Positions 1 to 5,112 of a DNA stretch of 5,112 nucleotides are shown one piece after another. Position 1 is the first letter of the stretch; every line of letters starts with the position of its first letter. The translations under genes were made by a program, and so were the position numbers. The notes beneath the pieces are model-generated. The model did not search any database, had not been told where the DNA came from, and was given only the letters and a program-made list of their open reading frames with translations. The stretch is from the NCBI GenBank assembly GCA_026387485.1, contig JAPLLQ010000006.1, forward strand, positions 1-5,112, given 5' to 3'. The DNA comes from Candidatus Omnitrophota bacterium (GTDB lineage: Bacteria > Omnitrophota > Gorgyraeia > Gygaellales > Profunditerraquicolaceae).

Positions 1-86
1 CCGATATAATCATGATTAAAACGCCTTGCTTCTTCTTTAGCTAATATAATTACCTTACGCGCTCTTTCAGTAAACCGATTGAACAT
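1..86 (-). CDS. clpC: ClpC-type AAA+ protease subunit, N-terminal fragment (runs off the window)
   Basis: Only the first 28 codons are present; the gene continues past the left edge. The product starts MFNRFTERARKVIILAKEEA and continues with RRFNHDYI. This matches the start of the ClpC N-terminal (Clp-N) repeat domain, whose family form is MFxRFTERAxKVxxLAxEEAxRxxHxxIG. ClpC is a cytoplasmic ATP-driven unfoldase that feeds ClpP; in Firmicutes its N-domain recognises proteins carrying phospho-arginine. The ATG at 86 is chosen because the family starts here and a G-rich ribosome binding site lies 5 bases upstream. Its place directly after mcsA-mcsB supports ClpC over ClpA or ClpB. The ATPase domains and the ClpP-binding loop cannot be checked here. 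Confidence 0.9.
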   Translation of the reverse strand, partial: MFNRFTERARKVIILAKEEARRFNHDYI

Positions 87-91
87 GATAT

Positions 92-99
92 CCCCCCCT
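92..99 (-). promoter_or_regulatory. clpC ribosome binding site made of a seven-G run
   Basis: On the coding strand this reads AGGGGGGG, 5 bases before the clpC ATG. Its first two bases are the last two of the mcsB TAG stop codon. It can pair with the 16S anti-Shine-Dalgarno sequence using one G-U wobble. The overlap with the stop codon suggests that mcsB and clpC translation are coupled. Confidence 0.7.
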
Positions 100-1180
100 A
101 TAATATATTTAGTTTACTCCTAATAAGCTGAGCCCTTTTTACATCGCGCTCTTCTGGCGAAAGCTTTTTATTTTCTATTTTTTGTAGATGCGCCGGCTGA
201 GTAATAATAAATAACTCATTGATCGTCCGGCGGTCAATATCCTTAATCATCTCCAGATCAGAGCCAAGCCTGACCATCGATAATAATTCTATTGTCTCCT
301 GGCTCGAGATTATCCGGGCATTCTTTAAAATCCCCAGGCTGCGGTTGATCCTATCTTCCAGAAGCGGTTTATTTTTAGAAAGCAGGCCTTCCCTAGCCTG
401 ATTCTCCTGCTCAATAATCTGACGAATTAAGCCATTAATGCTTTCAATAATTTCATCTTCGCTGGGACCTAAAGAAACTTGATTAGAAATCTGAAAGAAG
501 TTCCCCATTGCCTGAGTCCCTTCGCCGTAAAGTCCGCGGGTGGTAAAACTAAGCTTGGAAATCGCGCTCAAAACCCGGTCAATAGACCTAGTCATTACCA
601 GGGCCGGTAAATGCAGCATCACTGAACCGCGCATCCCGGTTCCGGCATTAGTCGGGCAGGCAGTAAGATAACCCCAATCCGGTAAAAAAGCGAAATTTAA
701 ATCCTTAGCCAGGCTATCATCTATCCTCTTGATTATATTCCAAGCCTCAAAAAGATTAAATCCCGACTGCATCACCTGCATACGGATATGGTCTTCTTCA
801 TTAATCATTATGGAAACTATCTCTTCATCATCAATTGCCACAGCCTTATTCTCCGTATTCTGAGCATGATCCAAAGACATAAGATGCCGCTCAACTAAGA
901 ATTGTTTATCCACGCTATCCATCTCATCCAGCTTAAAGAATATGGTGCGTTTAAGAAATTCTGACTTAGCTATACCATCTTTAATAGAATTTAAGGTTTC
1001 CTCCCCCTCATTAATAGAATCTAAGGTTTCCTCACCCTGTTTCTTATTTGCCCAGTGAGGAAAAGGAAATTTATCCAGATTCCGGGCTAAGCGGATGCGG
1101 CTAGAGATAATAATATCGGAGTTCGGGCCACTCCCCTTAAGCCACTCGCTGGTATGATTTAACAAGTCATTAAGCTGCAT
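98..1180 (-). CDS. mcsB: Protein-arginine kinase McsB
   Basis: McsB is a cytoplasmic kinase of the ATP:guanido phosphotransferase (phosphagen kinase) family. It phosphorylates arginines on proteins and so tags them for ClpC-ClpP. The 360 residues are close to the family norm. Visible motifs are SSRIRLARN (26-34, nucleotide-binding arginines), NEEDHIR (127-133), CPTNAGTGMR (175-184, active-site cysteine C175), YGEG with E220, and ISNQ (231-234). RDVKRA (345-350) matches the RDxxRA phospho-arginine-binding motif of McsB, which separates it from metazoan arginine and creatine kinases. The ATG lies inside the end of mcsA with an 11-base overlap; a GGAG sits 10 bases upstream. Oddity: residues 49-58 and 59-68 are a near-exact tandem duplication absent from the Bacillus protein as I recall it. 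All core motifs are intact, so activity is expected. Confidence 0.95.
   Translation of the reverse strand: MQLNDLLNHTSEWLKGSGPNSDIIISSRIRLARNLDKFPFPHWANKKQGEETLDSINEGEETLNSIKDGIAKSEFLKRTIFFKLDEMDSVDKQFLVERHLMSLDHAQNTENKAVAIDDEEIVSIMINEEDHIRMQVMQSGFNLFEAWNIIKRIDDSLAKDLNFAFLPDWGYLTACPTNAGTGMRGSVMLHLPALVMTRSIDRVLSAISKLSFTTRGLYGEGTQAMGNFFQISNQVSLGPSEDEIIESINGLIRQIIEQENQAREGLLSKNKPLLEDRINRSLGILKNARIISSQETIELLSMVRLGSDLEMIKDIDRRTINELFIITQPAHLQKIENKKLSPEERDVKRAQLIRSKLNIL
981..1040 (-). repeat. Two tandem 30-bp copies inside mcsB
   Basis: Bases 981-1010 and 1011-1040 match at 26 of 30 positions. The unit is 10 codons, so the frame is kept. The encoded copies are GEETLDSINE (residues 49-58) and GEETLNSIKD (59-68). 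The repeat lies in the variable segment after the FPFP motif and before the FFKLDEM strand, outside the recognisable catalytic motifs. Confidence 0.9.
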
Positions 1181-1676
1181 TTTCTTTTTTCTCCAACTCT
1201 CTTATCTGGTCGCGTAATTTAGCTGCTTCCTCAAAAGCTTCTGTTTCAATCGCTTTCTGCAAACGGTTACGCAGTTCTTGTAAGTCTATTTTTTTCTTCA
1301 TTATCTTAGTAACCTTAACCGGAGACTTGCCTGTATGCTGAGTAGAGCCATGGATACGTTTTAAAAGTGGAGCTAAATATTTACGAAAAGCATTATAGCA
1401 CTCTCCGCACCCTAATCTGCCGATCTTCTTAAAATCAGCGTAAGTCAGTCCGCAGCGAGGGCATTTAACCCCTACTCCTGTATCCAGCTCTTTACCTCCC
1501 GACTTATCAAATTCGGCCATCCCGGCCAGAAGATCGCTTAAACCAAATTGCTGCTCCATAGCCGCGCTCTTCTTGCGCGCGCAATCCTCGCATAAATGTA
1601 GCTCATTCATCTGTTCGTCAATTATTTCAGTCAGATGAACGGTTGCCGGATTCTTCCCGCAGAGATCACATAACAT
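1170..1676 (-). CDS. mcsA: McsA, zinc-binding activator of McsB kinase
   Basis: McsA binds McsB and stimulates its arginine kinase activity, and serves as an adaptor in the ClpC pathway. The 168-residue product has the full family layout. There are two zinc-binding cysteine clusters: C3-C6 with C29-C32, and C72-C75 with C90-C93. They are followed by a charged linker and a C-terminal UVR motif (about 132-163, containing AFEEAAKLRDQI), a helical hairpin also found in UvrB, UvrC and ClpC. The ATG at 1676 is supported by an AAGGAG 12 bases upstream and by MLCDLCG, the usual family beginning. It starts 1 base after the ilvE stop and its last 11 bases overlap mcsB, indicating co-translation. A stand-alone UvrB/C-like protein is excluded by the cysteine clusters and the neighbour. 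Confidence 0.93.
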   Translation of the reverse strand: MLCDLCGKNPATVHLTEIIDEQMNELHLCEDCARKKSAAMEQQFGLSDLLAGMAEFDKSGGKELDTGVGVKCPRCGLTYADFKKIGRLGCGECYNAFRKYLAPLLKRIHGSTQHTGKSPVKVTKIMKKKIDLQELRNRLQKAIETEAFEEAAKLRDQIRELEKKENAA

Positions 1677-1677
1677 C

Positions 1678-2547
1678 TTAATACCTGGCTCCTTCTTTCT
1701 TAGTCAACTGCCTAAATTTCTCTGTAAGGGCCTGAGTGAGCTTACCAGGCTTACCAGTGCCGATACTGCGTCCGTCAACTTTTACCACTGGGATAATCTC
1801 CGCAGCAGTTCCGGTTAAAAAACACTCATCAGCAATGTAAAGTTCATGGCGGGTAAACACATGTTCATGGGTCGGGATTTTATTCTTTTTAGCAATCTCT
1901 ATCACGGTATCACGGGTTACTCCCCTTAATACACCCATAATTTCCGGAGGCGTATAGAGCTCTCCTTTACTTACAATAAAAATATTATCTCCCGTACACT
2001 CAGCTACATAACCCTGGTCATTTAACATCAGGGCCTCTTCATAACCTAGCTGAACAGCCTCCATCTTAGCCATAATGTTATTTAAGTAATTCAAACACTT
2101 CATCTGAGGATTAAGCGCCTCATGAGAGTTACGGGTGGTAGCCACAGTAATGATCTCCATCCCATTTTTATATAATTCCTTAGAGTAAAGAACAATCTTA
2201 TCAGTAATAATAATGATTGTGGCATGCCCCTTGCATTTTCGCGGGTCAAGGCCTAAATCACCCTCTCCGCGGGTCACGATCATCCTGATATAAGCATCAT
2301 TAAGATTATTCTCCTTTAAGGTTTGAATAGTGGCTTTAACCAACTGCTCCTTATTTAAAGGAATATCCAACATTATCGCGTGCGCAGACTCAAAGAGCCG
2401 ATCAATATGCTCCCTTAATTTAAAAATCAAGCGGTCATAAACCCGGATTCCTTCAAATACGCCGTCTCCATATAAGAGGCCATGGTCAAACACCGAGATC
2501 TTTGCTTCGCTCTTCTGGTAAAATTTCCCGTTGATATAGATTTTCAT
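1678..2547 (-). CDS. ilvE: Branched-chain amino acid aminotransferase (class IV, PLP-dependent)
   Basis: This cytoplasmic enzyme interconverts leucine, isoleucine and valine with their 2-oxo acids using glutamate/2-oxoglutarate (EC 2.6.1.42). Numbered from the chosen start, it has 289 residues. It shows FDHGLLYGDGVFEGIR (20-35), the PLP lysine K150 in the segment KCLNYLNN, VAECTGDNIF (181-190, with E183), GVLRGVTR (205-212) and TGTAAEIIPV (245-254), all typical of class IV transaminases. The start is the ATG at 2547, which has GGAGGT 4 bases upstream; a longer reading from TTG at 2577 would begin inside the hairpin repeat and add 10 residues unlike the family. D-amino-acid aminotransferase or aminodeoxychorismate lyase share the fold, but the ECTGDN and LNYLNN segments favour IlvE. 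Its role beside mcsA is not obvious; it may only share the transcript. Confidence 0.9.
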   Translation of the reverse strand: MKIYINGKFYQKSEAKISVFDHGLLYGDGVFEGIRVYDRLIFKLREHIDRLFESAHAIMLDIPLNKEQLVKATIQTLKENNLNDAYIRMIVTRGEGDLGLDPRKCKGHATIIIITDKIVLYSKELYKNGMEIITVATTRNSHEALNPQMKCLNYLNNIMAKMEAVQLGYEEALMLNDQGYVAECTGDNIFIVSKGELYTPPEIMGVLRGVTRDTVIEIAKKNKIPTHEHVFTRHELYIADECFLTGTAAEIIPVVKVDGRSIGTGKPGKLTQALTEKFRQLTKKEGARY

Positions 2548-2551
2548 TTTT

Positions 2552-2557
2552 ACCTCC
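2552..2557 (-). promoter_or_regulatory. Strong ribosome binding site that fixes the ilvE start
   Basis: The coding strand reads GGAGGT followed by AAAA and the ATG at 2547. It is the best Shine-Dalgarno sequence in the window. It lies just downstream of the hairpin repeat, so ilvE appears to be initiated independently rather than by coupling to lolD. Confidence 0.85.
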
Positions 2558-2570
2558 GTGATAGCTTTGG

Positions 2571-2641
2571 GTATCAAGGTATCAGTGTATCAAAGTTTCA
2601 AAATCTAGTTTTGATACTCTGATACTTTGACACTCTGACAC
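2571..2641 (-). repeat. Inverted array of 8-bp repeats able to form a 32-bp hairpin
   Basis: In transcript orientation there are four head-to-tail octamers of consensus GTRTCARA (2641 down to 2610). A 7-base centre, ACTAGAT, follows, and then four octamers of the inverse type, consensus YTTGATAC (2602 down to 2571). Folding arm on arm, I count 24 Watson-Crick pairs, 4 G-U pairs and 4 mismatches over 32 positions, with the outer bases of the centre adding one A-U pair around a 5-base loop. It fills most of the lolD-ilvE gap and touches the last base of the lolD stop codon. No run of U follows the hairpin on the minus strand, so it is not a standard intrinsic terminator. A role in mRNA processing or stability, or a mobile/minisatellite origin, is possible. 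Confidence 0.85.
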
Positions 2642-3315
2642 TAATTTATTAAAATGCCGTCCCTTAAATAGTAAACTTTATCTGCCAACTTACTTAATTC
2701 CAGATTATGCGTGACTAAAACTACAGTCATCTGATTCTTTAAACTTATATTCTTAATTAAGGAAATTATATCTTCACCAGACTTAGAATCTAAATTTCCG
2801 GTTGGTTCATCGCAAAGCAGGAGGCAAGGATTATTAATTAAGGCCCGGGCAATCGCCACTCTCTGCTTTTCTCCTCCAGAGAGTTGATTAGGAAAATGGC
2901 TAACTCTTTCGCTTAATCCCATCTGTATCAATAACTCCATTGCTTTTTCCCTGAACTGTAGACTATGAGATGTGGACTGTGCACTAATTAATGCCGGTAT
3001 CATTACATTTTCTAAAACTGTAAATTCCGATAACAAATGATAGAACTGAAAGACAAACCCTATTTTTTGATTTCTTATTTTGGCTAACCCCGGATCGCTT
3101 AAGTTATAGATATCTTTACTTTGGAAAAAAACTTTCCCTTGGGTTGGAGAATCCAACCCGCCTAAAATATGCAGTAATGTAGATTTACCTGCCCCTGACG
3201 GACCAACAATCGCAGCAAATCTCCCCTCTTCTATTTTTAAATCTATACCCTTTAAAACAGCGAGGTCTTTTTTACCATCGTTATAAACTTTATGTATGAC
3301 TTTAGCTTCTAACAA
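2641..3315 (-). CDS. lolD: LolD, ATPase of the lipoprotein-releasing ABC complex
   Basis: LolD is the cytoplasmic ATPase of the LolCDE-type complex, which extracts outer-membrane lipoproteins from the inner membrane and hands them to LolA. At 224 residues it has the family length. It shows Walker A GPSGAGKST (38-46), Q-loop Q90, signature LSGGEKQR (145-152), Walker B LLLCDEPT (D169, E170), the D-loop GNLDS and H-loop H203. The start is TTG at 3315, with AGGA 6 bases upstream overlapping the permease stop; the next in-frame ATG lies beyond the Q-loop. The MacB/FtsE family is very similar, but the adjacent LolC/E permease supports LolD. Oddity: residues about 112-121 (SAQSTSHSLQ) are encoded by 7-bp tandem repeats and add a few residues to the helical linker before REKAMELL. 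Confidence 0.93.
   Translation of the reverse strand: MLEAKVIHKVYNDGKKDLAVLKGIDLKIEEGRFAAIVGPSGAGKSTLLHILGGLDSPTQGKVFFQSKDIYNLSDPGLAKIRNQKIGFVFQFYHLLSEFTVLENVMIPALISAQSTSHSLQFREKAMELLIQMGLSERVSHFPNQLSGGEKQRVAIARALINNPCLLLCDEPTGNLDSKSGEDIISLIKNISLKNQMTVVLVTHNLELSKLADKVYYLRDGILIN
2954..2981 (-). repeat. Four 7-bp tandem repeats inside lolD
   Basis: In coding orientation the units are CACAGTC (2981-2975), CACATCT (2974-2968), CATAGTC (2967-2961) and TACAGTT (2960-2954), consensus CAYAGTC. They code for part of a Ser/Thr/Gln-rich linker in the helical region between the Q-loop and the ABC signature. The period of 7 is not a codon multiple, so the periodicity is a DNA property and not a protein repeat. 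Confidence 0.65.
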
Positions 3316-3321
3316 ATTTAT

Positions 3322-3325
3322 TCCT
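3322..3325 (-). promoter_or_regulatory. Ribosome binding site supporting the TTG start of lolD
   Basis: AGGA on the coding strand overlaps the final two bases of the permease TAG stop and is 6 bases from TTG at 3315. No alternative ATG or GTG start is placed sensibly for the family N-terminus (LEAKVIHKVY), so the TTG start with coupled translation is preferred. Confidence 0.65.
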
Positions 3326-4514
3326 ATTCGTATCTTAATGCTTCAACCGGCTTAAGCTGCGCAGCTTTAGCCGCAGGATAGATAGTTGAAATCAAAACAA
3401 TCGCCATTGCCGCGATCACGATCAAAATAATATCCGGCCAAAGCTCTATCGCCACCGGTAAACGGTCAATATAATATATATCCTGCGGTAATTTTATAAA
3501 TTGATAGCGCTTAAGCAGAGTACAAAGAATAAAACCGCCAAAACCTCCTAAGCATGTACCTAAAGCGCCGATAATAATCCCCTGATAAGTAAATACCTTC
3601 TTGATGCTGGATGAAGTCATACCCAAAGCCTTTAATATCCCGATATCCTTAGTCTTATCTACCACCAACACAATCACGGTACTGATAATATTAAAATAGG
3701 CGACTAAAATTATCAGGGTCAGGATAATAAACATGGTCAACTTCTCTAATTTTAAGGCGGCAAAAAAATTCTGGTTTGCTTCTTCCCAAGTCTTGAGATT
3801 ATAATTAAACCCTAACCTTAAAGCTAAGTCTTTTCTCACCTTGCTGGCTAAATCCGAATTATCCAGCTTAATAGCCACCGCGCTTATCTGATTAGGCAGT
3901 CCTAAAATATCCTGAGCTGTCTTTAAATTCGTGAATACCAGATTAAGATCATAATCATACATCCCTGAATTAAAGATCCCGACAACTTTTAGCTTAGGTT
4001 GTTTGCCTAAAGGCGAATAAAGCGTAACTTCAGAATTTAATTCTAAGCCGAAATAAGCGGCTAATTCCTTGCCGATGACGATCCCACCCTGGCTTAAACC
4101 GTCAATACTGCCCAAAGTAATATACTGTTTAATTTTAGTGACATTAGCTTCTTTTAAGGGGTCTATCCCCCTAAGGCCAACGGCAAAATAACGGTTAGCA
4201 TCCTTAACTAATACCTGGCCCTGAACATAGGGGCTGATATTTTTTACATGCGGATTCTCGGATATCTTTTTAACGATATTTTCATATTCAGAGTTATCTA
4301 TTGCCTTATATCCGCTGATATTTATATGCGCGTAATTACCGATAATTTTATCATGCAGGTCCTTATCAAATCCAGTCATCACCGCGAGGACTACAATCAA
4401 AGCCATTACGCCTATAGCTATCCCTAAAATAGAAATAATACTGATTAAAGAGATGAATTTTTCTTTTCTTTTGGTAACCAGATATCTCCAACTAATCATT
4501 AATTCGGTTTTCAT
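3324..4514 (-). CDS. LolC/LolE-family lipoprotein-releasing permease
   Basis: This is the inner-membrane permease subunit that, with LolD, releases lipoproteins toward the outer membrane. The 396 residues follow the family plan. There is a short cytoplasmic start (ISWRYLVTKRKEKF), TM1 at about 21-46, a large periplasmic domain (about 47-258, MacB/PCD-like), and then three membrane segments at about 260-285, 311-333 and 360-380 forming the FtsX domain. DKTKDIGILKALGMT (286-300) is the cytoplasmic coupling helix region that contacts LolD. FFAALKLEK (250-258) and the ending YPAAKAAQLKPVEALRYE are typical of LolC/E. It starts 1 base after the lysS stop with only a weak GGAA upstream, so translation is probably coupled. 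Sequence reading cannot decide between LolC, LolE or a homodimeric LolF-type subunit; only one permease is seen here. Confidence 0.9.
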   Translation of the reverse strand: MKTELMISWRYLVTKRKEKFISLISIISILGIAIGVMALIVVLAVMTGFDKDLHDKIIGNYAHINISGYKAIDNSEYENIVKKISENPHVKNISPYVQGQVLVKDANRYFAVGLRGIDPLKEANVTKIKQYITLGSIDGLSQGGIVIGKELAAYFGLELNSEVTLYSPLGKQPKLKVVGIFNSGMYDYDLNLVFTNLKTAQDILGLPNQISAVAIKLDNSDLASKVRKDLALRLGFNYNLKTWEEANQNFFAALKLEKLTMFIILTLIILVAYFNIISTVIVLVVDKTKDIGILKALGMTSSSIKKVFTYQGIIIGALGTCLGGFGGFILCTLLKRYQFIKLPQDIYYIDRLPVAIELWPDIILIVIAAMAIVLISTIYPAAKAAQLKPVEALRYE

Positions 4515-4515
4515 T

Positions 4516-5112
4516 CTATTCTTGTTCCGGTCTCAAAAGTGGAAACAAAATTACTTCTCTTATTGACGATTGATCCGTAAGCAGCATGACTAATCTGTCT
4601 ATCCCGATTCCTAATCCGCCAGCCGGAGGCATGCCATGTTCTAACGCTAATACATAATCATCATCCAGATTTTTCTTTTCATCCGCAGTCAATTCCTTAA
4701 TTTCTTCTTCAAAACGCTTCCTCTGTTCAACCGGGTCATTAAGCTCGGAGTAGGCATTGCCAATCTCTAACCCCCCAACATATAATTCAAACCTCTCGGA
4801 AATTAGAGGATTCTCTTTTTTAGTTTTAGCCAACGGGCACATACTGGTGAAATAATCAGTAACAAAAGCGGGGTTCTGGGTCATTCCCTCCTCCAAAACT
4901 TCCTCGATAATCTTAGCTATCTGGGTCCGGGAGAGTTTATTTACCTCTTTGGCAAAACCCTTGGCCTTAAGTTTCTTTAACATTTGGGCTTCATCATCTG
5001 CTGGTGTAATATCAAATTTGTTCTTTACCAGTTCAGTAAAAGAAATCCTCTTCCAGGGGGGAGTAAAATCTATACCCTTACCCTGATACTGAATAACTGT
5101 CTTGCCGAATAA
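4516..5112 (-). CDS. lysS: Lysyl-tRNA synthetase (class II), C-terminal part (enters from the right edge)
   Basis: The frame is open to the right edge, so the last 198 residues are present and the N-terminal anticodon-binding domain and motifs 1-2 lie outside. The enzyme charges tRNA-Lys with lysine using ATP in the cytoplasm. The fragment starts LFGKTVIQYQGKGIDFTPPW and shows FTPPWKRIS, CPLAK (a Cys where Ser is usual), ERFELYVGGLEIGNAYSELNDP-type active-site segments (107 onward), and class II motif 3 GGLGIGIDRL (165-174). It ends in the usual VILFPLLRPE. An ATG at 4983 is internal and not a start. The order lysS-lolC/E-lolD recurs in several diderm groups and supports one transcript. Confidence 0.95.
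   Translation of the reverse strand, partial: LFGKTVIQYQGKGIDFTPPWKRISFTELVKNKFDITPADDEAQMLKKLKAKGFAKEVNKLSRTQIAKIIEEVLEEGMTQNPAFVTDYFTSMCPLAKTKKENPLISERFELYVGGLEIGNAYSELNDPVEQRKRFEEEIKELTADEKKNLDDDYVLALEHGMPPAGGLGIGIDRLVMLLTDQSSIREVILFPLLRPEQE

Noticed and set aside
219..401. A 60-codon open frame on the plus strand inside mcsB
   Set aside because: It lies wholly antisense to a well-supported kinase gene, is low in complexity, matches no family I recognise and has no clear ribosome binding site.
2548..2577. A ten-codon N-terminal extension of ilvE from TTG at 2577
   Set aside because: The TTG lies in the hairpin repeat, the added residues do not fit the family, and the ATG at 2547 has a strong GGAGGT at the right distance.
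2548..2640. A sigma-70 promoter for ilvE in the lolD-ilvE gap
   Set aside because: TTGAAA and TTGATA-like hexamers occur, but they are by-products of the octamer repeat and no well-spaced TATAAT-like -10 accompanies them.
2571..2641. The hairpin as an intrinsic transcription terminator
   Set aside because: The minus-strand sequence after the stem is CCAAAGCTATCAC with no U run, the stem is AT-rich, and the other strand has no gene ending there.
2603..2641. GTCAAA-like repeats as a CtsR operator upstream of ilvE-mcsAB-clpC
   Set aside because: CtsR boxes are two GGTCAAA-type heptamers separated by 3 bases (10-base period). Here the units are 8 bases apart and mostly GTATCA, so the resemblance is superficial.
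4516..4983. A separate 155-residue gene starting at ATG 4983
   Set aside because: The frame continues upstream without a stop to the window edge and encodes typical lysyl-tRNA synthetase sequence, so the ATG is internal.

Overview
This is a compact, one-directional block of bacterial housekeeping genes. Every gene reads on the minus strand, so gene order runs from the right end of the window to the left. The order is lysS (C-terminal part), a LolC/E-type permease, lolD, a short hairpin-forming repeat, ilvE, mcsA, mcsB, and the first 28 codons of clpC. All six main products can be named from family motifs. I saw no RNA gene, insertion sequence, CRISPR array or convincing promoter.

Two tightly packed gene groups are separated by the only sizeable intergenic gap (93 bases, 2548-2640). 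The right group is lysS-lolC/E-lolD, with gaps of 1 and 8 bases. It makes lysyl-tRNA synthetase and the inner-membrane machine that releases outer-membrane lipoproteins. The left group is ilvE-mcsA-mcsB-clpC: a 1-base gap, an 11-base overlap, then an 11-base gap in which the clpC ribosome binding site touches the mcsB stop codon. McsA and McsB form the protein-arginine kinase that marks proteins for the ClpC(P) protease. IlvE is an apparently unrelated branched-chain aminotransferase that occupies the place where Firmicutes usually carry the repressor gene ctsR.

Lol genes imply an organism with an outer membrane, while McsA-McsB-ClpC is best known from Firmicutes. The combination, a moderately AT-rich composition and very tight gene packing suggest an uncultured diderm lineage. 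Candidatus Omnitrophota is my best guess, from gene order and general protein character only, at low to moderate confidence.

I found no wholly new system. The unusual signals are three separate short tandem-repeat events within about 1.7 kb: an 8-bp-period inverted repeat between lolD and ilvE, a 7-bp-period repeat inside lolD that encodes a linker, and a recent 30-bp in-frame duplication inside mcsB. Also worth attention are the ctsR-less arginine-kinase operon in a diderm context and a seven-G tract serving as the clpC ribosome binding site.
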